Shown piece after piece: positions 29,211-36,195 of a stretch of DNA of 49,230 bases. Made by a program: the position numbers and the translations under genes. The notes below the pieces were generated by a model. That model did not search any database and was not told where the DNA came from. It saw nothing but the letters and a program-made list of their open reading frames with translations. How positions within the stretch are numbered: position 1 is the first letter of the stretch; every line of letters starts with the position of its first letter. The stretch is taken from IMG/VR virus record IMGVR_UViG_3300034418_011267, positions 1 to 49,230 of that record, one strand, 5' to 3'. The stretch is from a virus.

Positions 29211-29260
29211 TGCAAGATATTGAGTCCTGCAGAGAAGGCCCGAAGGCCCTCAGTGCAGAA
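29211..29260 (-). promoter_or_regulatory. Two-state RNA element A
   Basis: On the - strand, starting just after a stop codon: TTCTGCA, hairpin GAGGGCC-TTCG-GGCCTTC, TGCAGGA, CTCAATA, then TCTTGCA. TGCAGGA can pair with the strand before it or the strand after it. G-U wobbles replace G-C pairs relative to element B. Confidence 0.65.
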
Positions 29261-29261
29261 G

Positions 29262-29501
29262 TCAGTCTGCGTGCTGGTACTCCCACTTAAGTAACTCTCG
29301 GTTGAGATTTACCTGTCGTTGGAGCACCATGCAGAACGGAATAAGATCCTGAAACTCACGCATGCCATCCTGCCATTGAAAAAAGATTTCGAGTGCAGCT
29401 TGACGCTGTTGCTCAAGATCTTGGTCAATGATCGGGGCATCCCTCCTGGCAAGCAAGCGGGCATCTTGCGTGAGCAAATATTCGACAGCTTTAGGAGTCA
29501 T
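29262..29501 (-). CDS. Unknown 79-aa protein
   Basis: Start at ATG 29501 (MTPKAVEYLLTQDARLLARR); upstream codons belong to an RNA element. Helical; EFQDLIPFCMVLQRQVNLNR. No family recognised. Confidence 0.5.
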   Translation of the reverse strand: MTPKAVEYLLTQDARLLARRDAPIIDQDLEQQRQAALEIFFQWQDGMREFQDLIPFCMVLQRQVNLNRELLKWEYQHAD

Positions 29502-29537
29502 GATTGAATCCTGGTGGTGTGAATTAAATTGAATGTG

Positions 29538-29591
29538 TGCAGGATATTGAGTCCTGCAGAAACCCATCGTTGCCGATGGGAAAGTGCAGGA
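29538..29591 (-). promoter_or_regulatory. Two-state RNA element B
   Basis: On the - strand: TCCTGCA, hairpin CCCATCG-GCAA-CGATGGG, TGCAGGA, CTCAATA, TCCTGCA. The middle strand is the perfect complement of both flanking copies. It begins two bases after the stop of the gene at 29593. Confidence 0.7.
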
Positions 29592-29592
29592 G

Positions 29593-29790
29593 TCAGATAT
29601 AACGCTTGTCCATGCAATAAAATGCGTCACCAACAAACCCTGAAATCATCACAAGTTGATGACCAGGTTTGCCGGGACAGGTCTTGATAGTGTGTTGATT
29701 CAACATCTTCTGTCCTGCTACAGACAAAAGTATGCCTGAACCAACACCTAAGACCATTGCAAGACAAGCATGTGTGAAGTGATTGTTCAC
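29593..29790 (-). CDS. Small secreted or membrane-anchored protein
   Basis: 65 residues. N-terminal hydrophobic segment (ACLAMVLGVGSGILLSVAG) then TCPGKPGHQLVMISGFVGDA-FYCMDK with two Cys. The pattern matches a small cyanophage protein (recall). Probably exported or periplasmic. Confidence 0.55.
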   Translation of the reverse strand: MNNHFTHACLAMVLGVGSGILLSVAGQKMLNQHTIKTCPGKPGHQLVMISGFVGDAFYCMDKRYI

Positions 29791-29969
29791 TTGATGTTCT
29801 CCTTAGGTGTGATAACGAATGCCATATTGCTGGGCATGATGAGTGCAGCTGTACGAATTCTGTATTCGTTCAGCTTCTCTTTGATGCCATTAACATTGGC
29901 ATTCTCTACTGCTGCCGCAGTGTTAATCAATACAGAAGCAATGTTCTTCCTGATGTGTAATGCAGTCAT
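29787..29969 (-). CDS. Unknown 60-aa protein
   Basis: Start at ATG 29969 after GCTCAACACCACACC. MTALHIRKNIASVLINTAAA, then a helix and MPSNMAFVITPK. The stop overlaps the next gene (ATGA). Confidence 0.5.
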   Translation of the reverse strand: MTALHIRKNIASVLINTAAAVENANVNGIKEKLNEYRIRTAALIMPSNMAFVITPKENIK

Positions 29970-29991
29970 GGTGTGGTGTTGAGCTTTGGAA

Positions 29992-30045
29992 TACAGGATG
30001 TTGAGTCCTGCAAGAAACCCTGATTGCTCAGGGCTTGATGCAGAA
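29992..30045 (-). promoter_or_regulatory. Two-state RNA element C
   Basis: On the - strand: TTCTGCA, hairpin CCCTGA-GCAA-TCAGGG, TGCAGGA, CTCAACA, TCCTGTA. Same architecture as elements A, B and D, a few bases after a stop codon. Confidence 0.65.
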
Positions 30046-30051
30046 ATCAAT

Positions 30052-30282
30052 CTAGGTGTCTAGTGCACCCACTTGACAATAGTTATAAAAGTCCACAAGT
30101 TCTGCGTGTAGTTCTGACACGCCCTGTGGAACGCCACCTCCAAGAGTACGGACGGAACGATCAATCCAATCTGGACTGCCGTCCCATCCATCTACCTGTT
30201 GTTCATAGTGAAGTTGAGTAGACTCACCTCCATACCACACAACACGGTCGGTGGCATTGACTGTGGGTTGATAAATAAACAT
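30052..30282 (-). CDS. Unknown 76-aa protein
   Basis: Leader CAGCTCAACTCAAC before ATG. MFIYQPTVNATDRVVWYGGE then GVSELHAELVDFYNYCQ. No motif recognised. Confidence 0.5.
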   Translation of the reverse strand: MFIYQPTVNATDRVVWYGGESTQLHYEQQVDGWDGSPDWIDRSVRTLGGGVPQGVSELHAELVDFYNYCQVGALDT

Positions 30283-30301
30283 GTTGAGTTGAGCTGGTGG
30301 A

Positions 30302-30350
30302 TACAGGATGTTGAGTCCTGTTGAGGGGCCGTGTGGCCCCAGAGCAGGAT
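30302..30350 (-). promoter_or_regulatory. Two-state RNA element D
   Basis: On the - strand: TCCTG, hairpin GGGGCC-ACAC-GGCCCC, CAGGA, CTCAACA, TCCTG. The hairpin sequence is unrelated to A-C, yet pairing is kept. Confidence 0.65.
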
Positions 30351-30548
30351 TCAGAGTACCAATGTACTGTCCAACTTCATCATCTCATCAAAGGTGAGGA
30401 GCTGAATGTCGTTATGTCCCTGGATCCCATCATTTAACTCAGGTGAGTTATAAATGTGATCCAATTGTGCAGCTTCTTCCAAAGCTTCTTGGTACTCATT
30501 AGCTGAGTATTGACGGTACTGTTGACCGTTAAGAATAATGAAATACAT
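30351..30548 (-). CDS. Unknown 65-aa protein
   Basis: ATG at 30548 overlaps the stop of the upstream 33-codon gene (TGATG); a GTG one codon earlier is possible. MYFIILNGQQYRQYSANEYQ then a helix; acidic. Confidence 0.5.
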   Translation of the reverse strand: MYFIILNGQQYRQYSANEYQEALEEAAQLDHIYNSPELNDGIQGHNDIQLLTFDEMMKLDSTLVL

Positions 30549-30649
30549 CACTTACGAAGTTTGTTACGGATTAAATCAACAGCGCAAGGCGCTATAAGAA
30601 TTAAACCAATGATCGTAATCACAGGAAACTCCTGTTGTGCGGTGCCCAT
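30548..30649 (-). CDS. 33-aa membrane peptide
   Basis: MGTAQQEFPVITIIGLILIA followed by a basic tail: a single membrane segment. TGATG coupling to the next gene supports translation. The ATG sits in the stem of a GCCC/GGGC hairpin that also includes a GGAG, so access to the start could be controlled. Confidence 0.45.
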   Translation of the reverse strand: MGTAQQEFPVITIIGLILIAPCAVDLIRNKLRK

Positions 30650-30663
30650 CTCCGCTGAGGGCA

Positions 30664-30713
30664 ATACTGAGTGGGGGATTCGATCCCCCGGCATCACGCC
30701 TGGTACTCAGAAC
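30664..30713 (-). ncRNA. Three-way-junction RNA element, tRNA-like
   Basis: On the - strand CTGAGT and ACTCAG (6 bp) enclose two hairpins, GGC-GTGAT-GCC and GGGGG-ATCGAAT-CCCCC. The second looks like a tRNA T-arm. There is no anticodon arm, so it is not a functional tRNA. It lies between two small genes and overlaps a stop codon. Confidence 0.45.
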
Positions 30714-30877
30714 GGAATGTCATCCCATGACGCAGGATGCTCTACCTTCTCCATGTGGATGTTGTCAAGACAATCATCCTCCCAGCGCCATGCACACATA
30801 CAGGCTTCTTCCTGTGTGGCAAAGAGGCGCTTCATGGTGTAATCACCTTCGTCAGCTGTAACTAACCAATAAGTCAT
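30707..30877 (-). CDS. Unknown 56-aa protein
   Basis: MTYWLVTADEGDYTMKRLFA then EACMCAWRWEDDCLDNI and ASWDDIPF at the end. Leader TTGACACC before ATG. Acidic, with a C-terminal DDIPF reminiscent of SSB-tail peptides; that similarity may be chance. Confidence 0.5.
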   Translation of the reverse strand: MTYWLVTADEGDYTMKRLFATQEEACMCAWRWEDDCLDNIHMEKVEHPASWDDIPF

Positions 30878-30900
30878 GGTGTCAATTGCAATGGAATGTT

Positions 30901-30921
30901 CTGCGTGTTGCGGATGCGCAG
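30901..30921 (-). promoter_or_regulatory. Leader hairpin 10 (CATCCGCAA loop)
   Basis: On the - strand CTGCG pairs with CGCAG around CATCCGCAACA, preceded by GGGGG. It precedes the gene at 30707-30877 by 24 bases. Nearly identical to hairpin 11. Confidence 0.65.
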
Positions 30922-30982
30922 CCCCCGATTAATCCCGACCTCTAACGTCGGATATTATGTGGCTATACTTTGCGCCACCGTC

Positions 30983-31048
30983 TTATATGTAACTACAGCG
31001 CCAGAGAGCGCAATTCCCCTCGCATGTGAGGAAATCCTGACATTTCAT
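30983..31048 (-). CDS. Possible 21-aa Cys-rich peptide
   Basis: MKCQDFLTCEGNCALWRC...: four Cys in 18 residues could bind a metal. No clear ribosome site. Could also be chance in an otherwise empty 230-base interval (30878-31110), which also holds a CCCCTGG/CCAGGGG hairpin at about 31080-31097 after the next gene's stop. Confidence 0.25.
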   Translation of the reverse strand: MKCQDFLTCEGNCALWRCSYI

Positions 31049-31110
31049 GGGGAAAAAACAGGTGTTGAGGGCTACATAAACCCCTGGTTGCCCAGGGGAA
31101 GAGGTAACCG

Positions 31111-31395
31111 TCAGCCTACGCTGTGGATAACGACCAACTTCAGTCCTTCCTCGTTCTGATAAATGCGCATGCTCAGCTTATCGCTTCGCATGTCACTTAC
31201 CACTTGGAAGAGATACTGTGGTTGGCATACTTGCCTGACGTCGGAGTAAGGAAACGCTGCGTGCTGAAACTCCTCGATCGCCTGGTACGCATACTCCACA
31301 TACTGGTGGAATAGCTCGGCATTCTCAGATGTAGGACGCTCGCCTACCTTACGACGCCAGTCGTACTGCCAACGCTTGGTCTTCTGTGCTTGCAT
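31111..31395 (-). CDS. Unknown 94-aa protein
   Basis: Basic N-terminus (MQAQKTKRWQYDWRRKVGER) then helical FHQYVEYAYQAIEEF and beta-rich end. First gene of the leftward module as seen here, downstream of hairpin 11. Not recognised. Confidence 0.55.
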   Translation of the reverse strand: MQAQKTKRWQYDWRRKVGERPTSENAELFHQYVEYAYQAIEEFQHAAFPYSDVRQVCQPQYLFQVVSDMRSDKLSMRIYQNEEGLKLVVIHSVG

Positions 31396-31416
31396 TGAAC
31401 TAAACGCGATGGTACT

Positions 31417-31437
31417 CTGCGTGTTACGGATGCGCAG
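31417..31437 (-). promoter_or_regulatory. Leader hairpin 11 (CATCCGTAA loop)
   Basis: On the - strand CTGCG pairs with CGCAG around CATCCGTAACA, preceded by GGGGG. It differs from hairpin 10 by a single loop base. It lies in the leader of the first leftward gene. Confidence 0.65.
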
Positions 31438-31439
31438 CC

Positions 31440-31617
31440 CCCGTTCAATTACTTACCTACCCCGCTATTCTTTTTTTTCTTCCCGTATTTCACTTCGCGA
31501 GGGGTGTTGTAGAAGCGTCAGGTAATTTTTTACCCTTTTTTGACCTATATAGGGCGCTTTTGTTGAAGTAAAACCGAAACAGTGTATGTATTTATATAGT
31601 TTTACCCAAGTTTTGAT
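31440..31617 (-). promoter_or_regulatory. Divergence region; likely early leftward promoter
   Basis: AT-rich, no genes. On the - strand TTGGGT, 17 bases, TACACT (about 31570-31610), and a TATATA near 31550 are possible promoter elements for the leftward module. None is a close consensus. The interval separates the leftward module from the rightward structural module. Confidence 0.4.
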
Positions 31618-31646
31618 ACAAAAAAAGCCGGGGTTTTATCCCCGGC
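31612..31646 (-). terminator. Terminator after the 68-aa gene
   Basis: AGCCGGGG pairs with CCCCGGCT around a short loop, followed on the - strand by TTTTTTT. It isolates the gene at 31678-31884 from the leftward module. Confidence 0.8.
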
Positions 31647-31677
31647 TGACCTTTAATTTGTGGTTGTTTTTACTTAT

Positions 31678-31884
31678 TCAACTTTTATCTTTTGCTTTTT
31701 TAGCTGCAACTGCTGCATCAAAGTAATTTTCAACGTCTGGCCGTTGTTTTGCCAATTCTTTCCTGGCGCCAATCGTAAATTTTTGTACATCCAACGCATC
31801 TGCCCCACTTTCCGCCATTTTTTGCGCTTCATTTGCAATTGCATCTATTGCAATAACGCGTTCTGCACGATTTTTAGGGTTCAT
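31678..31884 (-). CDS. Unknown 68-aa helical protein
   Basis: Lys/Ala-rich, fully helical (AIDAIANEAQKMAESGADAL then FTIGARKELAKQ). GACGGAA precedes the ATG. It has its own terminator, so it is a separate unit beside the divergence region; a regulatory or DNA-binding role is possible. Confidence 0.55.
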   Translation of the reverse strand: MNPKNRAERVIAIDAIANEAQKMAESGADALDVQKFTIGARKELAKQRPDVENYFDAAVAAKKAKDKS

Positions 31885-31960
31885 TTCCGTCTTGCGCCCT
31901 TAATCAAAACCAAGTTTGTCTTTCTGTTACTACTTTAACGCATGTTATTGCGTTTTTATG

Positions 31961-31974
31961 ACCTAAAATTAAAT
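31961..31974 (+). promoter_or_regulatory. Candidate late promoter before the 930-aa gene
   Basis: ACCTAAAATTAAAT lies 32 bases upstream of the first rightward structural gene and shares the TAAAATWAA core with sites at 35616, 37197, 38985, 40264 and 47522. An AACGCA/TGCGTT hairpin with a T-run lies just before it (31937-31957). Confidence 0.4.
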
Positions 31975-32006
31975 CACAAAGATGTATAGCAAACCATACA
32001 GTAACT

Positions 32007-34799
32007 ATGGCCCTGGCACCTGCAGATTTTTATGCGTATAGCCGTGCAACTGGAGTGCCAGTGCCAGAAGATCCTGAAGAACGGGCTGAATTAGTGCCTG
32101 ATGTACTTGAATTTCGTCGCAATCAGCTGCGTGCACCACAACAAGAGTCAAATCTCCCTGGAATCCTGGGACTTGCTGCTCTTGGACTCAGTGCTTTAGC
32201 TGGTGGTGCATATTTACTCGGTGGTCGTGGCACTAAGACGCGTCAACCAATTCCTTCTTCACCACGTACGCCTAAACCTAGCGATATTTACGTTGCTCAA
32301 GCTGCAACTCCGCCGTCTGCAGAGGTGTATTCCAAGCTTGAGCAGGAAGTTAAACCATCAAAGGTTGCAACGCCACCTGCCGCTATCCCACAGGCCACAG
32401 TCGATCTAAATGCCTTTATTAATGATCCGGAGTTTCAAAAACGTTTAGAACTGCAAGAAGCTGAGGAATATTCTTTAACACCAGAAGCACAAGCTGAAAT
32501 GAGGCGTGCTGCTCGTGTGGTTCAGGGTGTTGAATCACAAGAAAAAGCACGTGCCAAAAATGTTCTTCTTCAGTTGCGTCGCGATGAAGAAACTGCAGCT
32601 ATTCCTCAAGCAACTGTTGATCTTGAAGTTGTTGCTCAACAAAACCAAGCAAATGACACTGGCATTGACCAAGCAGTTGCACGTGTTACAACACAACCTG
32701 CACAACGTGACCTTAATTTTACAAAAACAGGTTTAACTCCAAGACAACAAAAAATAATGTTGGAGTTTGGCGGTGTTGCTGCTCCAGCAACTGAACTCAA
32801 TACTTCAGAGGCCACAGAACAACGTGCTGCATATCTTGCTCAAGAAGCGCTTGCTGCTCAAAAAAGTAAAGCTCCTACTAATGCACGTGCGTTGCAAAAA
32901 CTTGGTCCTCACTTTGGTTTAACACAAGAAGAAATTTTCCATCGTATTTCTGCATCTGCAAGTGACTATCGCCCCGGCACCATGGACCAAATGACGCAGC
33001 TAGATATTGCTGCTCTTTTGGATCCAGAAGTTCCTACTTCAGCTGTTTCAGATCTTCTTGGGACAACATTGTCTGAACGTGGTGGTCGTGTTGGGCGCAA
33101 TTTAACTTATGAAGTGCCAGAAGCGGGTGGAGGCATGACCGGTCGTGGAGATGTAGAAGTAATTGGTGAATTTGGTTCAGACGTTCTTGCGTATAATCCA
33201 CGCACTGGAAATTATGATATTGATCTTTCTCCGGATCTTGAAGCTATTAATACACAACGCGGTCGCACCAGTGATTACGATACCAATGCTGCTGATTATG
33301 GAGATGTTGAGGGTCCTGGCGGGTTTGTAGAAACCCGTGCATTTAAAGAGCGCACAAACAAAGGAACAACAATGGTTCCAGGACAAGTGTCTAATGCAGA
33401 AGCCATGGCATCTGGTTCACTGCGTCAAGAACGTGAACTTGATGTTGTCCTTCCTACACGCATGACTTTGGAAGGGGATGTTGCCCAAGGTTTCTTTATT
33501 GATCCTGAAACAGGGCGTTTAAGATTGGAAGGCGCGAGCCGTCGAATTGGTACTCCACGGCAAGGTGTGCTTGAAACTTCAGACATTAATGTTGAAGGTT
33601 CTAAATTGGTTGGTGGTTATCAACCTTCTGTTCCTCATGTTTCTAATGCAGTCTCAACTCAACCTTTGACTGCTTATAGAGACAAAGTTGTAAAAGGATC
33701 TGATAATCGTTTATATGAGACATCAGGTCAAGAAGTTGTAGGCGAGGAACCTTTGGTTGGTTACCGTTTAACTAAACTTACGAAACCGGATGGCACTCTT
33801 CTTGGTTACCATAAACTTGGCAGTGAAAAACTTACAAACTTAACATTATCTCGCGAAAAACTTCAAAGTATCATTGAACAAGGTAACGATCTTTATTTCA
33901 ATAATTCCACAGCTAAAAAAGCTTATTTCGAGACACATAATCCAGCCGCACTTGCTACTGGCATTCAATCCGGACAACTGTTATCCGAGATTGGCACGCC
34001 TCTTGATTATCAGGGGTTTTTAATTCAGCACCTTGATAATGCACTAATAAATCAAGGAATTGATCTTCCTGTTCTTAAACAACAAATTAGTAAAACAACT
34101 GGCAATCCTTATCATCCAGCAGCTGCTCATGCTTTTGTAACTGATTTGCGCAAAACTACAAAAGATACACCTGTCTATGGAAAACCTTATGCTTTAGATC
34201 CAGAAGGAAAACGTATTGTTAAACGAGATCCAAATACTGGTAAGGCCATTTTCCAAGGTGGTTACGTTCAATACGAAACAGAAAAGGGAGAGCCTCGGCC
34301 AATTCCAGGGCGTTACGACGTTCGCGGAGGAGGCGGTATAGATCCTATGACCGTTGGTGATGAAGGAGCTGATGTTGACGTAGCGTTTTTTGCTCCCCGC
34401 GTAGACACTGCGTCTCAACGTAAAGTTATGCAACAAGCCAAAAGTCTTGGCATCCCTGCCGCTGAAATAGTTGGAGCAAGCAGTACTCCTCTGGGAGCCC
34501 AAATGGCACAAATACGTTCTGGCATGGAAACAAAACCGGTTGGTTTAAAAGTGCGTTCTCCAGGTTCTTTTGCTCGCACTCAAAATCCATATACAGGACA
34601 AGCCGCCGCTGCCATGGGACCTGCATCGCGTGTTCTCAGTGGTGATTATCAATATCCTGAACGACAACTTCAAATTAATGTGCCTTCTCCAAGTTTGGTA
34701 GAATTAGAGTATCAACCAGGGGCTTCCAATATGGAAGTGGTAATGAAACAACTAATGGCGCAAGCTGGTCGTCGTGCCGGTAAACGTCGTAATCGTTAA
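32007..34799 (+). CDS. Large virion-type protein (930 aa)
   Basis: The N-terminus (MALAPADFYAYSRATGVPVP) is followed by a membrane-like segment around residues 51-72 (ILGLAALGLSALAGGAYLLG). A long Ala/Gln-rich region carries the repeat AIPQATVDL twice. The C-terminal half is beta-rich and ends in basic GRRAGKRRNR. By size and position (first gene of the rightward cluster) it is a candidate internal or ejected virion protein; no enzyme motif is visible. Confidence 0.6.
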   Translation: MALAPADFYAYSRATGVPVPEDPEERAELVPDVLEFRRNQLRAPQQESNLPGILGLAALGLSALAGGAYLLGGRGTKTRQPIPSSPRTPKPSDIYVAQAATPPSAEVYSKLEQEVKPSKVATPPAAIPQATVDLNAFINDPEFQKRLELQEAEEYSLTPEAQAEMRRAARVVQGVESQEKARAKNVLLQLRRDEETAAIPQATVDLEVVAQQNQANDTGIDQAVARVTTQPAQRDLNFTKTGLTPRQQKIMLEFGGVAAPATELNTSEATEQRAAYLAQEALAAQKSKAPTNARALQKLGPHFGLTQEEIFHRISASASDYRPGTMDQMTQLDIAALLDPEVPTSAVSDLLGTTLSERGGRVGRNLTYEVPEAGGGMTGRGDVEVIGEFGSDVLAYNPRTGNYDIDLSPDLEAINTQRGRTSDYDTNAADYGDVEGPGGFVETRAFKERTNKGTTMVPGQVSNAEAMASGSLRQERELDVVLPTRMTLEGDVAQGFFIDPETGRLRLEGASRRIGTPRQGVLETSDINVEGSKLVGGYQPSVPHVSNAVSTQPLTAYRDKVVKGSDNRLYETSGQEVVGEEPLVGYRLTKLTKPDGTLLGYHKLGSEKLTNLTLSREKLQSIIEQGNDLYFNNSTAKKAYFETHNPAALATGIQSGQLLSEIGTPLDYQGFLIQHLDNALINQGIDLPVLKQQISKTTGNPYHPAAAHAFVTDLRKTTKDTPVYGKPYALDPEGKRIVKRDPNTGKAIFQGGYVQYETEKGEPRPIPGRYDVRGGGGIDPMTVGDEGADVDVAFFAPRVDTASQRKVMQQAKSLGIPAAEIVGASSTPLGAQMAQIRSGMETKPVGLKVRSPGSFARTQNPYTGQAAAAMGPASRVLSGDYQYPERQLQINVPSPSLVELEYQPGASNMEVVMKQLMAQAGRRAGKRRNR

Positions 34800-34801
34800 C
34801 T

Positions 34802-35020
34802 ATGGCTGAAGAAAAAAAGAAAAATAAAAAGTGGATCCAGAGCATGGATATGAAAGAGGGTGCATTTACGGCTAAAGCTAAACGTAAAGGCATTACCTCT
34901 GCTCAACTCCAGGAGAATGTTCTTGCAAATCCAGATGAATACGACGAAAAAACTGTTAAACAAGCAAACTTACGTAAAACGTTAGTAGGATTACATAAGA
35001 AGAAAAAATCCAATAAGTAA
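34802..35020 (+). CDS. Small Lys-rich protein (72 aa)
   Basis: Strongly basic: MAEEKKKNKKWIQSMDMKEG, then FTAKAKRKGITSAQLQENVL, ending in HKKKKSNK. Similar small 'KNKKWIQ' proteins occur in virion clusters of cyanophages (recall). The stop overlaps the next ATG. Confidence 0.65.
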   Translation: MAEEKKKNKKWIQSMDMKEGAFTAKAKRKGITSAQLQENVLANPDEYDEKTVKQANLRKTLVGLHKKKKSNK

Positions 35021-35616
35021 TGGCTAAAGATCATCGCCTGGCGCTAGACAGGTATATTGATTACACCAAAGATCCGTTTGTTAAAAAACGGAAGCTTAAC
35101 TTTGATGACTCGTTTGCTTCTAAAGCTTCCACTGGTGCTGCACCGTGGATGCCGAGTCGCTTTGAACAGTCCGACTTATTGCGTCGAATTCAAACTCGCA
35201 AATTATCTTTAAACCCCAGTCTTAACTTTGTTGGTGATCTACCAGAGCAATACGAAGTATTTGCCAATATTGGACGTTTTGTACGCAATGAAAGCTACGA
35301 CTTTAACGAAGGTCGTCCTTTGACGCCATTGAGACCAGAAGAACAACCTGGGTACTCTCCTATTTGGATGGATGCCTATCGCATTAGCCCAACCATGAAT
35401 CCAGACAAAAAAACAACCAATCCAATGCCTCGTGTTGCCAACCCAGATCCACGGGGTTACATGATGGCTGCCGCTGAAAAACGTGCATTAAATGAGACTG
35501 AAGACAATCGTTCAGTTGCTCAACTTTTGGAAAATAAAAACAACACAGATAAAACTTTAACTAAAGAAGAAACAAATAAAAAGGGTGAGCCAATTAAAAA
35601 TCCAGAATCAGCATAG
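35020..35616 (+). CDS. Unknown 198-aa structural-cluster protein
   Basis: Soluble, Asp/Asn/Pro-rich. GAAPWMPSRFEQSDLLRRIQ and then YSPIWMDAYRISPTMNPDKK. The C-terminal 40 residues are Lys/Asn-rich. One-base overlap with the upstream gene. Probably a virion protein by position. Confidence 0.55.
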   Translation: MAKDHRLALDRYIDYTKDPFVKKRKLNFDDSFASKASTGAAPWMPSRFEQSDLLRRIQTRKLSLNPSLNFVGDLPEQYEVFANIGRFVRNESYDFNEGRPLTPLRPEEQPGYSPIWMDAYRISPTMNPDKKTTNPMPRVANPDPRGYMMAAAEKRALNETEDNRSVAQLLENKNNTDKTLTKEETNKKGEPIKNPESA

Positions 35617-35630
35617 TCTTATAATAAAAA
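35616..35630 (+). promoter_or_regulatory. Candidate late promoter
   Basis: GTCTTATAATAAAAA directly after the stop at 35616 and 13 bases upstream of the ATG at 35643. Confidence 0.35.
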
Positions 35631-35642
35631 GAAAAAGATATC

Positions 35643-36194
35643 ATGGCTGCAGGGGTAGCATTTGGACAACTACTAAAACAAATTGCTGCTCCTGCTTTAA
35701 CCAGTGGGGCACTTAGCGGTTTTGTATCCCTTCTTGGTGGCGCTTCACCAGGACAGGCAGCTGCATCTAGTTTGTTGGATACAGCGGCTTCTGCTGGATC
35801 TATTGGCTTATTGCGTAAATTACGTCCCAAAAGCTACTCAACTCAACGAATTAAAGATTTAGATACCGGTGAAGTCAATACAGTTAATAAAACTAGCAAG
35901 CTTGAAACTCCCTTAAATATCGCAGCTTCTCTTGGTACAAGTTACGTTACTGCTCCACTTATTTATGGTGGACAACAAGAGCAAATTGAACAACAAATTC
36001 TTCAGCGTTCTTTAGTAAACAACCTGCCTCTCGAGCAGGAAATTGCATCTTTATCTCCTGGGACACAATATCAATTACCAGAGGCTCAATTTCAACAGCT
36101 ATTAAATCAAGTTCCCAATAGTTCTTGGATGCAACACTTAACACCGCAAGAGCAAGAAGAGTTAATCAGTGCTCTTAACCCACGGATGATGTGA
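35643..36194 (+). CDS. Unknown 183-aa, hydrophobic N-terminus
   Basis: Residues 1-60 are Ala/Gly-rich and hydrophobic (APALTSGALSGFVSLLGGAS); the remainder is Gln-rich and soluble. It has the general style of the following genes up to 37179, a set of Ala/Gly-rich virion-type proteins that may insert in the host membrane during injection (inference). Confidence 0.55.
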   Translation: MAAGVAFGQLLKQIAAPALTSGALSGFVSLLGGASPGQAAASSLLDTAASAGSIGLLRKLRPKSYSTQRIKDLDTGEVNTVNKTSKLETPLNIAASLGTSYVTAPLIYGGQQEQIEQQILQRSLVNNLPLEQEIASLSPGTQYQLPEAQFQQLLNQVPNSSWMQHLTPQEQEELISALNPRMM

Positions 36195-36195
36195 T

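Noticed and set aside
29186-29215. TTG start for the 50-aa gene
   Set aside because: It falls within a paired strand of RNA element A; the ATG at 29185 has a typical CA-rich leader.
30637-30701. + strand tRNA around 30.65 kb
   Set aside because: An acceptor GGTGCC/GGCATC and a T-arm-like hairpin exist, but only about 26 bases lie between, too few for D and anticodon arms; the - strand junction explains the pairing better.
10879-31437. Leader hairpins as known riboswitches or ordinary terminators
   Set aside because: No T-runs follow the stems, and the loops do not match preQ1, glutamine, guanidine or SAM riboswitch cores as I recall them.
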